Of a stretch of 64,000 nt of DNA, positions 51,153 to 61,666 are shown one piece after another. The translations under genes were made by a program, and so were the position numbers. The notes under the pieces are model-generated. The model was given only the letters and a program-made list of their open reading frames with translations, was not told where the DNA came from and ran no database searches. Source of the stretch: Maricaulaceae bacterium (GTDB lineage: Bacteria; Pseudomonadota; Alphaproteobacteria; Caulobacterales; Maricaulaceae). The DNA lies in the NCBI GenBank assembly GCA_026126205.1, contig JAHCJP010000007.1, positions 86,436 to 150,435 on the forward strand, given 5' to 3'. The number at the start of each line of letters is the position of its first letter. Position 1 is the first letter of the stretch.

Positions 51153-53678
51153 TCAAACGCCTGGGACAGCTGGCGCGCGGATGGGCGGGGCTGCGCGGGC
51201 GCGCACCTCGTCATAAAGAGCGACCTCGCCAGGCATGGAAATCGTGACGGCCAAACCGAAAGGTATCACTTCGTCGACGGGCGCGCCCTGATCGGGATCG
51301 CGCTGAACGACAAGAGGAATCGTCATGTTCGGGGTCACGACAGGCGAGTTCTCGCCGCTCCAGCAGCGCGAAAAGACGGTTCCCCGATTGCTCTGGTTCT
51401 CGTCCGGCTGCCAACCATGGCCAGAGACGGCCAGCGCATCCAGCTCAGCAGGCTTGAGTATCTTGAGCCGGCAACTGCGATAGCTCTTGCGCCCCGGCGA
51501 CACAGGCGAGAACCATGCTACTGTCGCCGAAAGGCTATGTGGTCTGGCCTTGCCCCCAATCGCAACGGGGACCGGAACGTCGATCGTGACGATACGATCA
51601 ACCCCCAGCAGCCCGGTAGCAAAGAATGTCGCCCGATCCGCAGCACAAGCTACTGCGTCGTCGGCGTCAACGTAGCCATACCCCATGAAGCGCCGAATAT
51701 TGTCTTTCTGCTTCGAGGCTTGGCCACGGCCCGTGGGGCCAAGCGTGGTCTTGATGAGATCGGCAGTATCTTGTGGCCATTGAGCGGGATGCACCAGCAG
51801 CGCTTTCAACAGCAGGGCACGCTGCGAGGGCGGAAGCCGCAGAAACTCCTCGCCGTAGGCGGCCTCCAGTGCATCATGGATTCTGTGACAGGTGCGTGAA
51901 GCGAGGGCTGCCGCCGCGCTCGTACCATTCGTATAGCCGTCGAGATTTTCGCGGCCGCCTCTTGGCGGGGCGGCAACTTTGAGGCCGGCCCCTCGTGATG
52001 CGGCGGCCGGGACAAGGTCGATATGGGTATGGTTGCGCACAAACCGCATATGCTCGCGCGCGCCTGGCATCAGGATGTCCGGTTTGACCGAACGGGCAAA
52101 GCCCGGCCCGAGGCTGCTCGACGGATTTGCCATCAGGTGGTCGGGATATGGATCGATCAATGCTCGCGCCAGCGCCCGATCGGCCGGAGCCACCGCGTCA
52201 ACATTACCGCCGCCCACGGTAATGCCGTTCACGGTCTCGGCCGGCGATAGCAGCCGTCGCTCTGCCATGATTCCATGGAGCGCGGTGATCATGGACGTTG
52301 CGCGACTTTGTCCGTCCGCATCCTCATACTCCCTGACCGTCGCATAAGCTGTGATGCCAAGGTCGGTTATCTGATTGCCGGCACTCACGACAAACAACAG
52401 GCCGAGGCGGTGCGAGAGCCGGTCAAGAAGCCGCGCCCAGGGAGAGAGCTGATTGTGAAATGGCCGGTACCGGTTGCCCAGTGAGAGATTGACGATCACC
52501 ACCCCGGGGCGCTGTTCACGCAACCGCATGACCGCAAGGTAGATTAGATCCACGACGAGCCTGTCATGAGGAAATGCGTCGCCATTCCCCATCACCGGAA
52601 TGACGTGGATCTGTCTCGGCAGCCGGTCCTCATTGCGATTGAGGTCGCCATGGATGATGAGTGAGGCCATCGCCGTACCGTGCGCTCTGGATTCCACCAG
52701 CGCGTCTGGCTCAAGCTCGAATGGATCGTCGAGATCGATATGAGCCGCCAGTTGCCGATGGGCGCTTACCGGCACACCGTCGAGGAGGGCGAGAATCGGT
52801 TCGCCCAGGGCTCGCTCCGCACCGTCGGCGAGCGGTATTTCGGCCGGATCAGCGATTTCCACGGTTGTGGCTTCAGACTGGGGCCGGATGTGCATTACCG
52901 ATTCCAGGCCGGCGATGCCCTCGATCCGCTGTTCGATAATTTCGCGGACCGCCCAGGCCGGGATGTCGGCGAGCAGAGCATGGTACGAAATATCTGCCAG
53001 GCGCGCCCGCGACACGATCGCACCACCACGGGCAACTATGGCGCCCGATGCTTCGGCTTCGCTCTCTCGTGCCGCCACATCATTCGATCTGAAGACGAGT
53101 TCGATTTCGACGCGGATGAGTTCGTCGTCCTCACGGCCGTCAATGATGGTGGCGAGAAACGTCCGGTCCGATGGATGCACCCGGTCGTTTGGTCCCCACG
53201 GGCGCAAATCCCGAAGGTGCTCAAACACATTTGCCCAGATCGTTTCACCTCGGACAAGCTGCCCCGCCTGCCAGCGGCGCCAAAGGGATTCGAGATTCCG
53301 CAGCGCCGCCATGTCGGGGACAAGCAGATAGGCGCAGGGATGGTCATCCCCTTCGTCGCCTTCAAGCTCTTCCTCATCCACCAGTTCCAGACCGGCAACC
53401 TGCTGGATGGCCGCGGCAAACGAACTTATGGAGCCGCGCACCTCAAAGACCAGCAGCCGCTCAGGCGCGAGACCCGCCGGATCCGCACGCAGCTCAAGCG
53501 AGCCGTCCCCGCGGGCGAGGACTTCCGCCAAACGCGCGAACTTCGGCCCGATTGCAGCGGCTTGACGGTCTCTTGGGAACGCATCCGGAGACGGAACAGG
53601 CCGGGGACGGCCTACAGGGCGAGGTTGATCAGCTCTCGGTGTCAGTTTCAGGAGCGGTTTCGTTGGATCGCTCGGCAT
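51153..53678 (-). CDS. ietS: IetS-like subtilisin-family serine protease
   Basis: 841 residues. A long N-terminal region (about 1-290) without known motifs precedes an S8 catalytic domain: Asp300 in ILALLDGVPVSAH, His333 in SRAHGTAMASLI, the oxyanion Asn near 435 in VVSAGNQITD and Ser587 in YTNGTSAAAALAS. There is no signal peptide, so it acts in the cytosol. It is coupled to the AAA gene upstream (50-base overlap). The pair matches the IetA/IetS system first described from an Agrobacterium Ti plasmid as a toxin-antitoxin-like stability locus and later listed among antiphage systems. Assignment is by architecture. Confidence 0.8.
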   Translation of the reverse strand: MPSDPTKPLLKLTPRADQPRPVGRPRPVPSPDAFPRDRQAAAIGPKFARLAEVLARGDGSLELRADPAGLAPERLLVFEVRGSISSFAAAIQQVAGLELVDEEELEGDEGDDHPCAYLLVPDMAALRNLESLWRRWQAGQLVRGETIWANVFEHLRDLRPWGPNDRVHPSDRTFLATIIDGREDDELIRVEIELVFRSNDVAARESEAEASGAIVARGGAIVSRARLADISYHALLADIPAWAVREIIEQRIEGIAGLESVMHIRPQSEATTVEIADPAEIPLADGAERALGEPILALLDGVPVSAHRQLAAHIDLDDPFELEPDALVESRAHGTAMASLIIHGDLNRNEDRLPRQIHVIPVMGNGDAFPHDRLVVDLIYLAVMRLREQRPGVVIVNLSLGNRYRPFHNQLSPWARLLDRLSHRLGLLFVVSAGNQITDLGITAYATVREYEDADGQSRATSMITALHGIMAERRLLSPAETVNGITVGGGNVDAVAPADRALARALIDPYPDHLMANPSSSLGPGFARSVKPDILMPGAREHMRFVRNHTHIDLVPAAASRGAGLKVAAPPRGGRENLDGYTNGTSAAAALASRTCHRIHDALEAAYGEEFLRLPPSQRALLLKALLVHPAQWPQDTADLIKTTLGPTGRGQASKQKDNIRRFMGYGYVDADDAVACAADRATFFATGLLGVDRIVTIDVPVPVAIGGKARPHSLSATVAWFSPVSPGRKSYRSCRLKILKPAELDALAVSGHGWQPDENQSNRGTVFSRCWSGENSPVVTPNMTIPLVVQRDPDQGAPVDEVIPFGLAVTISMPGEVALYDEVRARAAPPIRAPAVPGV

Positions 53679-54660
53679 TTATGATCTCTGGCGTAACGCG
53701 CGAGGTCCATAGATCAAGCTCCGCGCGCAATGCGTCATCAATCGATACCTCCCCCAAACCCAAAATCTGACGCCGCCTCACATTCTGGCAAAAATCGAGA
53801 GCTTCGGCGTAGCTGACATTCCCAAGACGACCGGCAAGCCTGCCGAGCGTCATTTTCGGCGCATCCGGCCAACCAGACACGATCCGGTCCAGGAAAACGG
53901 TGATCTCGCTCTTCTTCGGTGCCGGAATTGCGAGCCGCATCTGGAACCGTCGCCAGACCGCCCGGTCGAGCAGTTCGCCATGATTGGTCGCAGCCACGAC
54001 AATCACATAGCTCGGGAGCTGGTCGAGTTGCATCAGCAGGAACGAGACCACACGTTTGATCTCGCCCGTCTCGTGCGTATCGCCACGCTCTTTGCCGATG
54101 GCATCGAACTCGTCAAAAAACAGCACGCTCGGGGTCGTTCTCACATAGTCGAAGAGCTTGCGAAGCCGCGCGTTGGTCTCGCCGAGATAACTGCCGATCA
54201 GGGCGTCATACCGCACCACGTAGAATGGCAGGCCCAGGCCCTCGGCGACCGCTTCGGCGAACGATGTCTTGCCGTTGCCCGGCGGGCCGGACAGGAGCAC
54301 GCGGTGACGTGGTTCATAGCCGCTTGCCCGCAGGACGTCCGCCCTTTGATGCTCCTCAATGAGTTGCCGACCGCTTTCGCGCGCCGGCAGTGGGAGAAGC
54401 AGATCGTCCATTTGCAGCCGGGGAGTGATCTCCAGAATGGCTTCACGCCCGTTGGCAGCGGCAAGATGCGGCGAACTCGCCGTGAGAGCTGGAGGTGTAA
54501 TCGGAACGGCCGACAAAGCTCGCTGCATGCGGTCGGCAACAATGAAATGCTTCTTGGCGCGTTCCTCGGCAACCATGGCTTCAGTAGTTGAGCGCAGCAT
54601 CTCCTGATCGCCGGTGGCACCGGCGCGAATTAAAGAAACAAGAAGATCGCTACGCGCCAT
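53629..54660 (-). CDS. ietA: IetA-like AAA ATPase
   Basis: 343 residues. Helical N-terminus, then an AAA core: Walker A GPPGNGKT (about residues 125-132), pore loop region around RYDALIGSYLGE, Walker B VLFFDEFDAIGKERG (179-186) and sensor region VAATNHGELLDRAVWRRF with the arginine finger. It probably controls or unfolds substrates for the partner protease. The gene overlaps ietS by 50 bases and is transcribed first. The start at 54660 has the conserved MARSDLLVSLIRAG. Transfer with the island is likely. Confidence 0.82.
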   Translation of the reverse strand: MARSDLLVSLIRAGATGDQEMLRSTTEAMVAEERAKKHFIVADRMQRALSAVPITPPALTASSPHLAAANGREAILEITPRLQMDDLLLPLPARESGRQLIEEHQRADVLRASGYEPRHRVLLSGPPGNGKTSFAEAVAEGLGLPFYVVRYDALIGSYLGETNARLRKLFDYVRTTPSVLFFDEFDAIGKERGDTHETGEIKRVVSFLLMQLDQLPSYVIVVAATNHGELLDRAVWRRFQMRLAIPAPKKSEITVFLDRIVSGWPDAPKMTLGRLAGRLGNVSYAEALDFCQNVRRRQILGLGEVSIDDALRAELDLWTSRVTPEIINAERSNETAPETDTES

Positions 54661-54952
54661 AGTAGCCTTTACTAACCCCCGACATCACGTTTGCTCATGC
54701 TGACCAGACGTGGTTGCATATTCGCCTTCCGATTACCGCTTCGTCCGTTGCAATCCATGGCTAGTCGACGCGATCCAGAGGCTTGGACACCTTAGCAGGC
54801 CTTTGCGGCTGACGGAATCCCCCATTGACAACTCCCTCCTCTCGGCGCCCCACCCATGCTGACGGGTCGATCCGTCGGAATGTGGCCGGTCTCCTCCTGG
54901 CGCCTTTCGCGGCGGCAGCCGACAAGCTGCGCGCCGCCTTCGGGATCGCCAG
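54661..54952. other. Intergenic stretch between ietA and the 120-residue gene
   Basis: 292 bases without a convincing gene. A plus-strand reading (MTTPSSRRPTHADGS..., then LLLAPFAAAADKLRAA) looks coding-like for about 50 codons and may be a remnant of an older island gene. The region must hold the ietAS promoter near 54665-54720. Nothing else was found. Confidence 0.35.
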
Positions 54953-55315
54953 CTATGAGAGCCGTCCTGCGAGGCGCTCATCGAGAACCGGCTCGTCCCA
55001 GTGTCGCGCCGCGCCGAGCCATTTGTCGACCACCGCCTGGAACTGCGGCTCGGCGAAGCAGGTCTGGAACGTGTAGAGGCGATTGACCACCTGGCGCATC
55101 AGGTCGCGCATCTCGTCGTCGTCGAATCTCGACACGACTCCCCACGGGATGCGATTGCCGTCGGCGTCAACGACGAAGACATCCGAATAATCGCCGGTCT
55201 TCGTGACCGGGACCGGCCCGGCATGCAGGTCCTCCAGCACGCTGTTGCGGACGCAGATCATCGCCATCGCCTTGGCGAGCGTGGCCGCTAACTGTTCTTC
55301 TTCCTTCCGGCCCAT
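54953..55315 (-). CDS. Hypothetical protein of 120 residues
   Basis: 120 residues starting MGRKEEEQLAATLAKAMAMIC. Mixed alpha/beta, acidic in the middle (VVDADGNRIPWGVVSRFDDD) and ending DERLAGRLS. There is no signal or membrane span. I have seen similar short proteins beside antirestriction and SRAP genes in alphaproteobacterial plasmids, but cannot name the family. It lies 20 bases downstream of the SRAP gene, so the two are probably co-transcribed and thus SOS-linked. Confidence 0.6.
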   Translation of the reverse strand: MGRKEEEQLAATLAKAMAMICVRNSVLEDLHAGPVPVTKTGDYSDVFVVDADGNRIPWGVVSRFDDDEMRDLMRQVVNRLYTFQTCFAEPQFQAVVDKWLGAARHWDEPVLDERLAGRLS

Positions 55316-55335
55316 TCCGTCCTCCGGTTCCTTGT

Positions 55336-56025
55336 TCAAATGCCCGGCAGCGTGCCATTGGCGGCCGCGCTGGCTGGTGTCTCGACAATCACCAGCCGTT
55401 CGTCGGGCAGCGGCTGTTGCAGGCTCTTTGCTTCCTTCCAGTCGGCGGTTAGCCAGGTCTCGACTTCGTCGCGGCTCGTCAGGACGGCGGGCATGGCCTT
55501 CGGATGGATCGGCTTCACCACGCCATTCGGATCCGTTGTCAGGAAGGCGAACAGCTGATGATTGCCCGGACGCGGGGTCCGGTTCGAGCCGCGGGTTCCG
55601 CGCCATAGCGTCCAGATCCCCGCGAAGAAGAACAGGGGCTGGGTCTCGTCGAGGGCGAACCAGTGCAGCGGTTTGCGCTTCGTGACCGGATCGGGCTTTT
55701 GTCCATATTCGGAAAAGGCGGTGGCCGGGACCACGCAACGATGTTCGACCCCGAGCCACTTCCGCCAGTGGGGGCTGCCCGTGTTGCGGATATTGGTGAC
55801 GCCCGTGTCCGGCGCGTCACGGGATTTCAGATATTCGATGGGCGTCGGCATGCCCCAGGTCAGGAAGGCCATTTCCCGCCTGCCATCGATGTTGCGCACC
55901 ACCGGCGCGGGCCGGTCGGGATAGACGTCGATCGACGGCTCCAGATTGCCGATACTGTCATGGGTGGCGGCCACGAAATCCCGGATCGCCTGCTGGTTGG
56001 TTGTAATGCGATACAGGTTGCACAT
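55336..56025 (-). CDS. SOS response-associated peptidase (SRAP/YedK)
   Basis: 229 residues starting MCNLYRITTNQQAIRDF. Cys2 is the nucleophile that caps abasic sites in single-stranded DNA through a thiazolidine link. The conserved Asn is in RNTGSPHWRKWLGVEHRC, the Glu is in VVPATAFSEYG, and the His in KPIHPKAMPAVL. The start at 56025 is required to put Cys next to the removed Met. A LexA-type box lies 100 bases upstream between it and imuA, so damage control is likely. Such genes often travel with imuA-imuB-dnaE2. Confidence 0.92.
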   Translation of the reverse strand: MCNLYRITTNQQAIRDFVAATHDSIGNLEPSIDVYPDRPAPVVRNIDGRREMAFLTWGMPTPIEYLKSRDAPDTGVTNIRNTGSPHWRKWLGVEHRCVVPATAFSEYGQKPDPVTKRKPLHWFALDETQPLFFFAGIWTLWRGTRGSNRTPRPGNHQLFAFLTTDPNGVVKPIHPKAMPAVLTSRDEVETWLTADWKEAKSLQQPLPDERLVIVETPASAAANGTLPGI

Positions 56026-56124
56026 CGCCCGCCACTCTCCTTGCGAATACTTTACCCCACCATAGGCCGCCGCACTGCGTCGATCACGTCCGGGATGGCT
56101 GCGATTGACTCCTGACACGCAAGA

Positions 56125-56139
56125 GAACAAATAAAGAAC
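56125..56139. promoter_or_regulatory. LexA (SOS) box GAAC-N7-GAAC
   Basis: GAACAAATAAAGAAC is a perfect match to the alphaproteobacterial LexA half-site pair GAAC-N7-GAAC. It lies between the divergent SRAP gene (start 56025) and imuA (start 56188), about 50 bases before the imuA start. It probably represses both directions until LexA is cleaved. Confidence 0.85.
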
Positions 56140-56187
56140 ACAGCAGCGGAATCGATCAGTGCAAAGCTCAGGAGACGCCACACTCAT

Positions 56188-56949
56188 ATGCCCAGACGTG
56201 CAGACAGCCCAGCCATTGCCGACCTTCGGGCGCGTATCGCGCGGCTCGAAGGCGCTGGCGCGCGTCCGCACGAGGTGCTGCCCTTCGGAATCGCGCCATT
56301 GGATCGCAAGCTGCCCGGCGGCGGCCTGGCATTCGGATGCCTGCATGAAGTCGCGGGAGGTGGCAACGGGGCGGTTGATGGCGCGGCTGCCGCCTGTTTC
56401 ACGGCCGGGATCGCCGCTCGTACCGCTGGTCATGTGCTCTGGTGCGTGGCGCTCCAGGATCTCTTCGCACCGGGGCTGGAGCAGGCCGGACTGCCGCCTG
56501 GCCGAGTGATCTTCGTCGAAGCCGGAGACGACAAGGCCGTTCTGGCCTGTATGGAGGAAGGGCTGCGGCATGGCGGGTTGGGAGCGGTCGTGGGCGACGT
56601 TGCGCGCCTGCCGATGACCGCGTCGCGACGGCTGCATCTGGCCGCAAAAGGCTCCGCAACCCTCTGCATCGCCTTGCGCCGCTGGCGGAGGCAGGCGGAG
56701 GCCAGCGATTTCGGGCAGCCGACGGCGGCGATGACCCGTTGGCGGATCTCGGCGCTGCCGTCCTCACCCCTTCCGGTTTCCGGCGTCGGACGGCCACGCT
56801 GGCTGGTCGAGCTGATCCGGGCGCGGGCGGGTGAATGTCTCGATATCGAACTGGAGGCGTGCGATGGCTCGGGTCATCTCCGTCTTCCTGCCGAACTGGC
56901 CGACAGACCGGTTGCGGCGGAAGGCGGGCGACGCAGCGCCGCCCGGTGA
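56188..56949 (+). CDS. imuA: ImuA, mutasome accessory protein
   Basis: 253 residues. ImuA is a RecA-like or SulA-like accessory factor in the ImuA-ImuB-DnaE2 translesion complex. RRADSPAIADLRARIARLEG is the usual N-terminus, LPFGIAPLDRKLPGGGLAFG and CLHEVAGGG are the conserved core, and RPRWLVELIRARAGECLDIE ends the typical domain. The ATG at 56188 is near the LexA box and is the first in frame. It overlaps imuB by 86 bases. The set lies on the tRNA-linked island rather than in core chromosome. Confidence 0.88.
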   Translation: MPRRADSPAIADLRARIARLEGAGARPHEVLPFGIAPLDRKLPGGGLAFGCLHEVAGGGNGAVDGAAAACFTAGIAARTAGHVLWCVALQDLFAPGLEQAGLPPGRVIFVEAGDDKAVLACMEEGLRHGGLGAVVGDVARLPMTASRRLHLAAKGSATLCIALRRWRRQAEASDFGQPTAAMTRWRISALPSSPLPVSGVGRPRWLVELIRARAGECLDIELEACDGSGHLRLPAELADRPVAAEGGRRSAAR

Positions 56950-58387
56950 GGCGCCGCTGGTCATCGCCGGTAGGGAGAAGAACCGCCGGGTGGTGACGGC
57001 GGCCGATCCGGCCGTGCGGGCGCTCGGCCTGCGCGCCGGCATGCCCGTCACCAAGGCCCAGGCAATGGTGCCTGGCCTCCATATCGAGCCCGCCGATCCG
57101 CGGGCCGATCTGGACAGTCTCGAACGTCTCGCGCTCTGGGTGCTGCAACGCTTCAGTCCGATCGTCGCCGTCGACGCGCCGGACGGGATCGTGATCGACG
57201 CGACCGGCGCCGATCATCTGCATGGCGGCGAAGCGGCCATGCTGGCGGCGCTGACCGGGCGGCTTGTCATGTCCGGCGTCACCGCCAGCGCCGCCATTGC
57301 CGACACCTGGGGTGCGGCCCATGCGCTGGCGCGCTATGCGACCGATCCGCTGTTTGTCGCCCCTCCTGGCGAAACCATCCCGGTCCTCGCGCCGCTGCCG
57401 CTGCAAGCCCTCCGTCTGCCGCCCGCGATCGCAGCGGGACTGCATGATCTCGGCTTTGTCCGCATCGGCGACCTGATCGGGCAGCCGCGCGCGCCCCTGA
57501 CCCGGCGATTCGGACCGGAGCTCTGCCGACGCCTCGATCAGGCCCTGGGGGCGGTGGCCGAGCCCATCGAACCGATCCGACCGGAGGAACTGGTCTCGGT
57601 CCGTCGCGTCTTCGCCGAACCGATCGGCGCTGCAGAGACCATCGCGCGCTATATCGGCAAGCTGGTCATGGCACTCTGCGACGCGCTCGAAGGGCGGGGC
57701 CTTGGCGCGCGCCGCCTTGATCTGCTTTGCCACCGCGTCGACAACCGGGTCGAGACGGTGCGCATCGGCCTGGCCATGCCTGTGCGGGACCCTGCGCGCC
57801 TGACCCGGCTTCTTAGCGACAAAATCGAGACCATCGCGCCGGGATTCGGCATCGAAATCATGTCGCTGACCGCTATCGTGGCCGAACCGCTGCCCTTGAA
57901 GCAGGCAGCCAGCAGCCTGATCGAGGAGGGTGTGCCGGATCTTTCGGGCCTGATCGACACGCTGGCGAACCGGGTCGGCGCGCGGGCGGTCTATCGCTTC
58001 GCGCCAGTGGCGAGCGACGTTCCCGAACGCTCGATCCGCCGCCTGCCGGCGCTGGCCGAGGATACGGGCGCGGGCTGGCCCGACCACTGGCCGCGCCCGT
58101 CGCGACTTCTCGCCCGGCCGGAGCCGATCGAGACCATGGCGCTGCTGCCCGACCATCCCCCGAACTGGTTCTCCTGGAATGGCGTGCGCCGCCGTATCCG
58201 CCGGGCCGATGGCCCCGAGCGCATCTTCGGCGAATGGTGGAAACGCGATGCCGAGCGACAAGCGGTACGGGACTATTTCCGGGTCGAGGACGATGCCGGC
58301 GAACGCTTCTGGATCTTCCGCTCCGGCGATGGCGAGGATGTCACCACAGGCTCGCATCGCTGGTTCCTGCACGGGATTTTCGGATGA
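56864..58387 (+). CDS. imuB: ImuB, Y-family-like polymerase subunit
   Basis: 507 residues. A Y-family polymerase fold without catalytic acidic residues: the start [19 protein letters not shown] lacks the metal-binding Asp, as is normal for ImuB, which bridges the beta clamp and DnaE2. [29 protein letters not shown] and [20 protein letters not shown] are the palm-like regions. The C-terminal tail (about 430-507) includes [13 protein letters not shown], typical for protein contacts. The ATG at 56864 lies inside imuA. The stop overlaps dnaE2 by four bases. Confidence 0.9.
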   Translation: MARVISVFLPNWPTDRLRRKAGDAAPPGEAPLVIAGREKNRRVVTAADPAVRALGLRAGMPVTKAQAMVPGLHIEPADPRADLDSLERLALWVLQRFSPIVAVDAPDGIVIDATGADHLHGGEAAMLAALTGRLVMSGVTASAAIADTWGAAHALARYATDPLFVAPPGETIPVLAPLPLQALRLPPAIAAGLHDLGFVRIGDLIGQPRAPLTRRFGPELCRRLDQALGAVAEPIEPIRPEELVSVRRVFAEPIGAAETIARYIGKLVMALCDALEGRGLGARRLDLLCHRVDNRVETVRIGLAMPVRDPARLTRLLSDKIETIAPGFGIEIMSLTAIVAEPLPLKQAASSLIEEGVPDLSGLIDTLANRVGARAVYRFAPVASDVPERSIRRLPALAEDTGAGWPDHWPRPSRLLARPEPIETMALLPDHPPNWFSWNGVRRRIRRADGPERIFGEWWKRDAERQAVRDYFRVEDDAGERFWIFRSGDGEDVTTGSHRWFLHGIFG

Positions 58388-61300
58388 GCGCGCCCGCTTA
58401 CGCCGAATTGCAGGTGACGTCGCATTTTTCCTTCCTGCGCGGCGCTTCTTCGGCCGAGGAACTCTTCGCCACTGCGGCCGCGATGGGGATCGAGACGCTC
58501 GCCGTGACGGATCGCAACACGCTGGCCGGCATCGTGCGCGCCCATGAGGCGGCGAAGGAGGCGGGGGTGCGGCTGATCGTCGGCTGTCGTATCGATCTTG
58601 TCTGCGGCATGTCGGCGCTGGTCTATCCGACCGACCGGGCGGCCTGGTCGCGGCTCTGCCGCCTGCTCTCGCTTGGCAAGATGCGGGCGGGCAAGGCGCG
58701 TTGTCATCTCGAGTGGGATGACCTGGTCGCCTATGGTGAGGGGTTGATCGCGGTCCTGGTGCCGGACCTTGCCGATGAGACCTGCGGCTTTCAGCTGCGG
58801 CGCCTGCGCGAGGCCTTCGGCGATCGCGCCTATCTCGGCCTGACGCTGCGGCGCCGGCCCAATGACCAGATGCGCATCTGGGAACTGTCGACGCTTGCCG
58901 CGCGGATCGGCGTGCCCACCGTCGCGACCAATGACGTGCTCTTCCATGAGCCCGGACGCCGCATCTTGCAGGATGTCGTCACCGCGATCCGGCACAATGT
59001 CACCGTCGATGCACTCGGAACCCGGCGCGAGCGTCACGCCGACCGTTATCTCAAGCCGCCCGCCGAGATGCACCGACTTTTCGCGCGCTGGCCCGAGGCG
59101 CTGGCCCGGACGCGTGAGATCGCCGGGCGCTGCCGCTTCTCGCTCGACGAGCTGCGCTATCAATACCCCGAGGAACGCGATGATCCCGCGCTGACTCCGC
59201 AGGAGACGCTGGAGCACCTGACCTGGGAGGGCGCGACGAGCCGTTATCCAGATGGTGTCCCCGACGAGGTGACAGCCGCGCTGAAGCATGAGCTGGCCCT
59301 GATCGGCAAGCTCGACTACGCGCCCTACTTCCTCACGGTGAACAGTATCGTCCGCTTCGCCCGGTCGCGCGGCATTCTCTGCCAGGGGCGCGGCTCGGCA
59401 GCGAACTCTGCCGTCTGCTATGTGCTCGGCATCACCGCCATCGATCCTGGCCGCAACGATCTCCTGTTCGAGCGCTTCGTCTCCGAGGAGCGCCGGGAGC
59501 CGCCTGACATCGATGTGGATTTCGAGCACGAGCGGCGCGAAGAAGTGATCCAGTGGGTCTATGAGCATTATGGCCGCGATCGCGCCGCGCTGACTGCCAC
59601 CGTCATCCGCTACCGCTCCAAGGGGGCGCTGCGGGACGTAGGCAAGGCCATGGGGCTTCCCGATGACCTGATCCAGACGCTGTCCGGCCAGCTCTGGGGG
59701 TGGTCGGAGGCTGGTGTGGCCGAGCAGCAACTCCGCGATCTCAATCTCAATCCCGAGGATCGCCGGTTGCGTCTGACGCTCGAACTGGCCGCCCAGCTTC
59801 GCGGCGCGCCCCGGCATCTGTCGCAGCATCCGGGCGGTTTCGTCCTGACCCATGACCGGCTCGACGATCTCGTGCCCATCGAACCCGCGGCGATGGAGGG
59901 TCGCCAGATCATCGAATGGGACAAGGACGATATCGACGCGCTGCGTTTCATGAAGGTCGATGTCCTGGCCCTCGGCATGCTGAGCTGCATGCGTCGGGGG
60001 CTCGATCTCCTGGCCGCGCACAAGGATATCCGCCTCGATCTGGCGTCGATCCCGGCCGAGGATCCGCGCACCTATGCGATGATCCGCAAAGCCGACACGC
60101 TCGGCACCTTCCAGATCGAGAGCCGGGCGCAGATGTCGATGCTGCCGCGGCTGAAGCCCCGGACCTACTACGACCTGGTGGTGCAGGTCGCGATTGTCCG
60201 GCCCGGGCCGATCCAGGGTGATATGGTTCATCCCTATCTGCGCCGGCGGGAGGGGCTGGAAGAGGTCGACTATCCCCGGCCCGAGCTGGAGAAGGTACTG
60301 GGCAAGACGCTCGGCGTGCCGCTGTTTCAGGAACAGGCGATGCGCGTCGCCATCGAATGCGCGGGCTTTACCGCCGGAGAGGCAGATCTCCTGCGCAAGA
60401 GCATGGCCACCTTCAAGCACACTGGTGGGGTTTCGAAGTTTCGCGACCGGTTGATTTCGGGGATGGTCGCGCGCGGCTACGAGCAGGAGTTCGCGGCGAG
60501 AACCTTTCAGCAACTCGAAGGTTTTGGCTCCTATGGTTTTCCCGAAAGCCATGCGGCGAGCTTCGCGCTGATCGCCTATGCATCGGCCTGGCTCAAATGC
60601 TGGCACCCGGATGTTTTCTGCGCCGCGCTCCTCAACGCCCAGCCCATGGGCTTTTATGCGCCGGCCCAGATCGTGCGCGACGCGCGCGAACATGGGGTGG
60701 AGGTCCGCCCGGTCTGCATCAATGCCTCCCGCTGGGACTGCACGCTCGAACCGACCGCCGACGAAAGCAGTTTCGCCGTCCGACTAGGATTGCGGATGGT
60801 CAAGGGCCTCGCCAATGCCCATGCTGCCGCCATCGTGGCGGCGCGGGGCGATGAGACGTTCACCTCGGTTGACGATCTCCGGCGGCGGGCCGGCGTTCCC
60901 GTCGCTGCGCTCGATCAGATCGCAGCGGCCGATGGATTCCGTCCGGCTTTCGGTCTGGCCCGGCGCGAGGCGCAATGGGCCATCAAGGGGCTGCGCGACG
61001 AGGAATTGCCGCTCTTCGCCGCCGTCTCGGAGCGCGAGGGACGGACCATTCCGGAACTCGACGAGCCGGCGATCGCGCTGAGAACGATGCATGCTGGCCG
61101 CGAGGTGGTCGAGGATTATGGGCATATCGGCCTGTCGCTGCGCCGCCATCCGGTCTCCTTCCTGCGCGAGGACCTGGCGAGCCGCCGGATCGTCACATGT
61201 GCCGAAGCGATGGTCGCGCGCGATCAGCGCTGGCTTGAGGCGGCGGGGATCGTGCTGGTGCGTCAGCGTCCCGGCTCAGCCAATGGCGTCATGTTCATCA

Positions 61301-61563
61301 CGATCGAGGACGAGACCGGGATTGCTAATCTCGTGGTCTGGCAGAAGATATTCGAACGCTATCGGCGGGTCATTCTCTCATCGAGCATGATTGCCGTCAG
61401 GGGCCGCGTTCAGCGCGAGGGCGAGGTCGTGCATCTCGTTGCCCATCGGATCGTCGATCTGTCGCGGGATCTGGCGAGCGTCGGACAACGCGACGTGGCG
61501 ACGGTCAGGCAGCAGGGGCCGGAGGCCGACGGCATCAGGGTAAAGGCGCGGGATTTCCGGTGA
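58384..61563 (+). CDS. dnaE2: Error-prone DNA polymerase DnaE2
   Basis: 1059 residues, the DnaE2 size. The N-terminal PHP domain ([21 protein letters not shown]) is followed by the C-family polymerase core with catalytic Asp residues in [15 protein letters not shown], then [18 protein letters not shown] and a C-terminal OB region ([18 protein letters not shown]). It replicates past lesions with ImuA and ImuB and causes induced mutations. ATGA overlap with imuB sets the start at 58384. With the LexA box this makes a complete SOS mutasome on mobile DNA. Confidence 0.95.
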   Translation: MSAPAYAELQVTSHFSFLRGASSAEELFATAAAMGIETLAVTDRNTLAGIVRAHEAAKEAGVRLIVGCRIDLVCGMSALVYPTDRAAWSRLCRLLSLGKMRAGKARCHLEWDDLVAYGEGLIAVLVPDLADETCGFQLRRLREAFGDRAYLGLTLRRRPNDQMRIWELSTLAARIGVPTVATNDVLFHEPGRRILQDVVTAIRHNVTVDALGTRRERHADRYLKPPAEMHRLFARWPEALARTREIAGRCRFSLDELRYQYPEERDDPALTPQETLEHLTWEGATSRYPDGVPDEVTAALKHELALIGKLDYAPYFLTVNSIVRFARSRGILCQGRGSAANSAVCYVLGITAIDPGRNDLLFERFVSEERREPPDIDVDFEHERREEVIQWVYEHYGRDRAALTATVIRYRSKGALRDVGKAMGLPDDLIQTLSGQLWGWSEAGVAEQQLRDLNLNPEDRRLRLTLELAAQLRGAPRHLSQHPGGFVLTHDRLDDLVPIEPAAMEGRQIIEWDKDDIDALRFMKVDVLALGMLSCMRRGLDLLAAHKDIRLDLASIPAEDPRTYAMIRKADTLGTFQIESRAQMSMLPRLKPRTYYDLVVQVAIVRPGPIQGDMVHPYLRRREGLEEVDYPRPELEKVLGKTLGVPLFQEQAMRVAIECAGFTAGEADLLRKSMATFKHTGGVSKFRDRLISGMVARGYEQEFAARTFQQLEGFGSYGFPESHAASFALIAYASAWLKCWHPDVFCAALLNAQPMGFYAPAQIVRDAREHGVEVRPVCINASRWDCTLEPTADESSFAVRLGLRMVKGLANAHAAAIVAARGDETFTSVDDLRRRAGVPVAALDQIAAADGFRPAFGLARREAQWAIKGLRDEELPLFAAVSEREGRTIPELDEPAIALRTMHAGREVVEDYGHIGLSLRRHPVSFLREDLASRRIVTCAEAMVARDQRWLEAAGIVLVRQRPGSANGVMFITIEDETGIANLVVWQKIFERYRRVILSSSMIAVRGRVQREGEVVHLVAHRIVDLSRDLASVGQRDVATVRQQGPEADGIRVKARDFR

Positions 61564-61666
61564 CTTTTGTGCCTACGGCCGAAATACTCCGAGTAGCGGT
61601 GGAAGGTTTTTACCGATCCACATGATACCGAATGTTACGTGCGGCCTTTTTGGGGGAACTTACTGA

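Noticed and set aside
54953..55759. Longer 268-residue version of the 120-residue gene
   Set aside because: The extra N-terminal part lies antisense-like over the SRAP gene in another frame and is Arg-rich noise. The ATG at 55315 follows the SRAP stop.
56399..58372. 657-residue minus frame opposite imuA/imuB
   Set aside because: Antisense shadow; His/Arg/Gln-rich with no recognisable fold.
58273..60693. 806-residue minus frame opposite dnaE2
   Set aside because: Antisense shadow without domain motifs; DnaE2 fully explains the plus strand.
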